Assembly: GCA_043809365.1 (NCBI GenBank)
Contig: JAZDDW010000032.1
Coordinates: forward strand, 1-5,456
DNA: 5,456 bases
Direction of reading: 5' to 3'
Origin: CAJAUT01 sp043809365
GTDB lineage: Bacteria; Patescibacteriota; Microgenomatia; UBA1400; UBA12108
Below are positions 5,040 through 5,456 of this stretch, piece by piece. The notes under the pieces were generated by a model. It saw only the letters and a program-made list of their open reading frames with translations. It did no database searches and was not told where the DNA came from. A program made the position numbers and the translations under genes. Every line of letters starts with the position of its first letter. Positions within the stretch are counted from its first letter, which is position 1.

Positions 5040-5456
5040 CAAGTATCTCGCCGCTATCTCAACCCCAAGGTTGAACAACAAATTTTTGACACTTTTGTCG
5101 AGTCTTTCACCTCACTCTCTTCCGCCCAAAAAGCGGAGGGTTTCCTCTACGATCTCCTCTCTCCTGTCGAGCAAATCATGCTCGGGAAACGGCTTGCCAT
5201 CGCCTACATGCTCATAAAGGGTTACTCTCAACGCGCAATCGCCGATACCCTCAAAGTCAGTCAACCGACAGTGACCAAAGTCAACGCCTCTCTCAAAATT
5301 GGGACAGGTTACCGCGCTATCATCTCCCACATGCTCCAAAAAGAAAAAGTCGTGGCCTTCTTTGACAAACTCGAAGAAAAACTGGATAAAATGTTACCCC
5401 CCAAAGGTGCCAACTGGAGCGAGCACTACAAGCGCACCTACGCACAGCGCCGTGCT
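5034..5456 (+). CDS. TrpR/YerC-superfamily transcriptional regulator, 3' end beyond window
   Basis: The frame stays open for 141 codons to the right edge. Residues about 36-95 match the Trp repressor superfamily (YerC/YecD type). LLSPVEQIMLGKRLAIAYML (41-60) is the conserved Leu-Leu-Ser/Thr-x-x-Glu helix, and KGYSQRAIADTLKVSQPTVT (62-81) is the helix-turn-helix, ending in NASLK. Such proteins bind DNA as dimers, and the ligand, if any, is not predictable here. YerC-type proteins are usually about 100 residues. This one continues past 141 with a charged, helical extension (KLEEKLDKM) and a basic end, as a lineage-specific tail. It is transcribed divergently from the membrane protein gene, with 92 bases between start codons, so it may regulate both directions. 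No tryptophan-pathway genes are nearby. Confidence 0.88.
   Translation, partial: MSQVSRRYLNPKVEQQIFDTFVESFTSLSSAQKAEGFLYDLLSPVEQIMLGKRLAIAYMLIKGYSQRAIADTLKVSQPTVTKVNASLKIGTGYRAIISHMLQKEKVVAFFDKLEEKLDKMLPPKGANWSEHYKRTYAQRRA

Noticed and set aside
5030..5074. ATG at 5030 next to AGGAGG
   Set aside because: Its frame stops at 5072-5074, while ATG 5034 opens the regulator frame at good spacing.
5112..5339. Minus-strand open frame of 75 aa
   Set aside because: It lies entirely opposite the TrpR-like gene, which has a strong Shine-Dalgarno and a recognisable helix-turn-helix.

Overview
The window looks like part of a small-genome Patescibacteria (CPR) chromosome, plausibly of the Microgenomates type. 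This rests on gene content and style: cohesin and dockerin modules on small secreted proteins, an Obg GTPase without the extra C-terminal domain, a TrpR/YerC-like regulator, mostly absent Shine-Dalgarno sites and tight packing. No phylogenetic marker was searched, so the assignment is an inference. TGA is used as a stop (dockerin gene, 1808-1810), which argues against the recoded Gracilibacteria/Absconditabacteria lineages.

Layout. Positions 3-137 are the last 44 codons of an ISL3-type transposase, with a probable right terminal repeat ending near 141. A plus-strand cassette follows. It starts with a 111-aa membrane-anchored protein with a six-cysteine C-terminal module (216-551). Five bases downstream is a secreted TIM-barrel (clan GH-A-like) glycosidase candidate ending in a Ser/Pro linker and a dockerin (557-1810). 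Next is a 287-aa membrane-anchored protein with a cohesin-like domain, a Ser/Pro linker and the same six-cysteine module (1850-2713). tRNA-Ala(GGC), 2739-2814, closes the cassette. On the minus strand, a secreted two-TM protein of unknown function (4941-3898) is followed by obg (3883-2768), whose 3' end runs antisense into the tRNA. Divergent from these, a TrpR-superfamily regulator starts at 5034 and runs off the right edge.

How the genes may work together. The cassette reads as a miniature, membrane-tethered version of a cellulosome. The cohesin protein would sit in the membrane by its N-terminal helix and hold the secreted dockerin-tagged enzyme on the cell surface. The 111-aa protein keeps the anchor and the six-cysteine module of the cohesin protein (39 of 64 module residues identical by hand alignment) but lacks the cohesin and linker. 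The shared module is the least explained part of the locus and may be the most novel. Cohesin-dockerin binding here is inferred from modules only.

Expression. Several genes lack a Shine-Dalgarno site and instead have a -10-like hexamer 6-7 bases before the start codon, suggesting leaderless mRNAs. Only the TrpR-like gene has a strong AGGAGG. There is no gene-free stretch longer than 300 bases.
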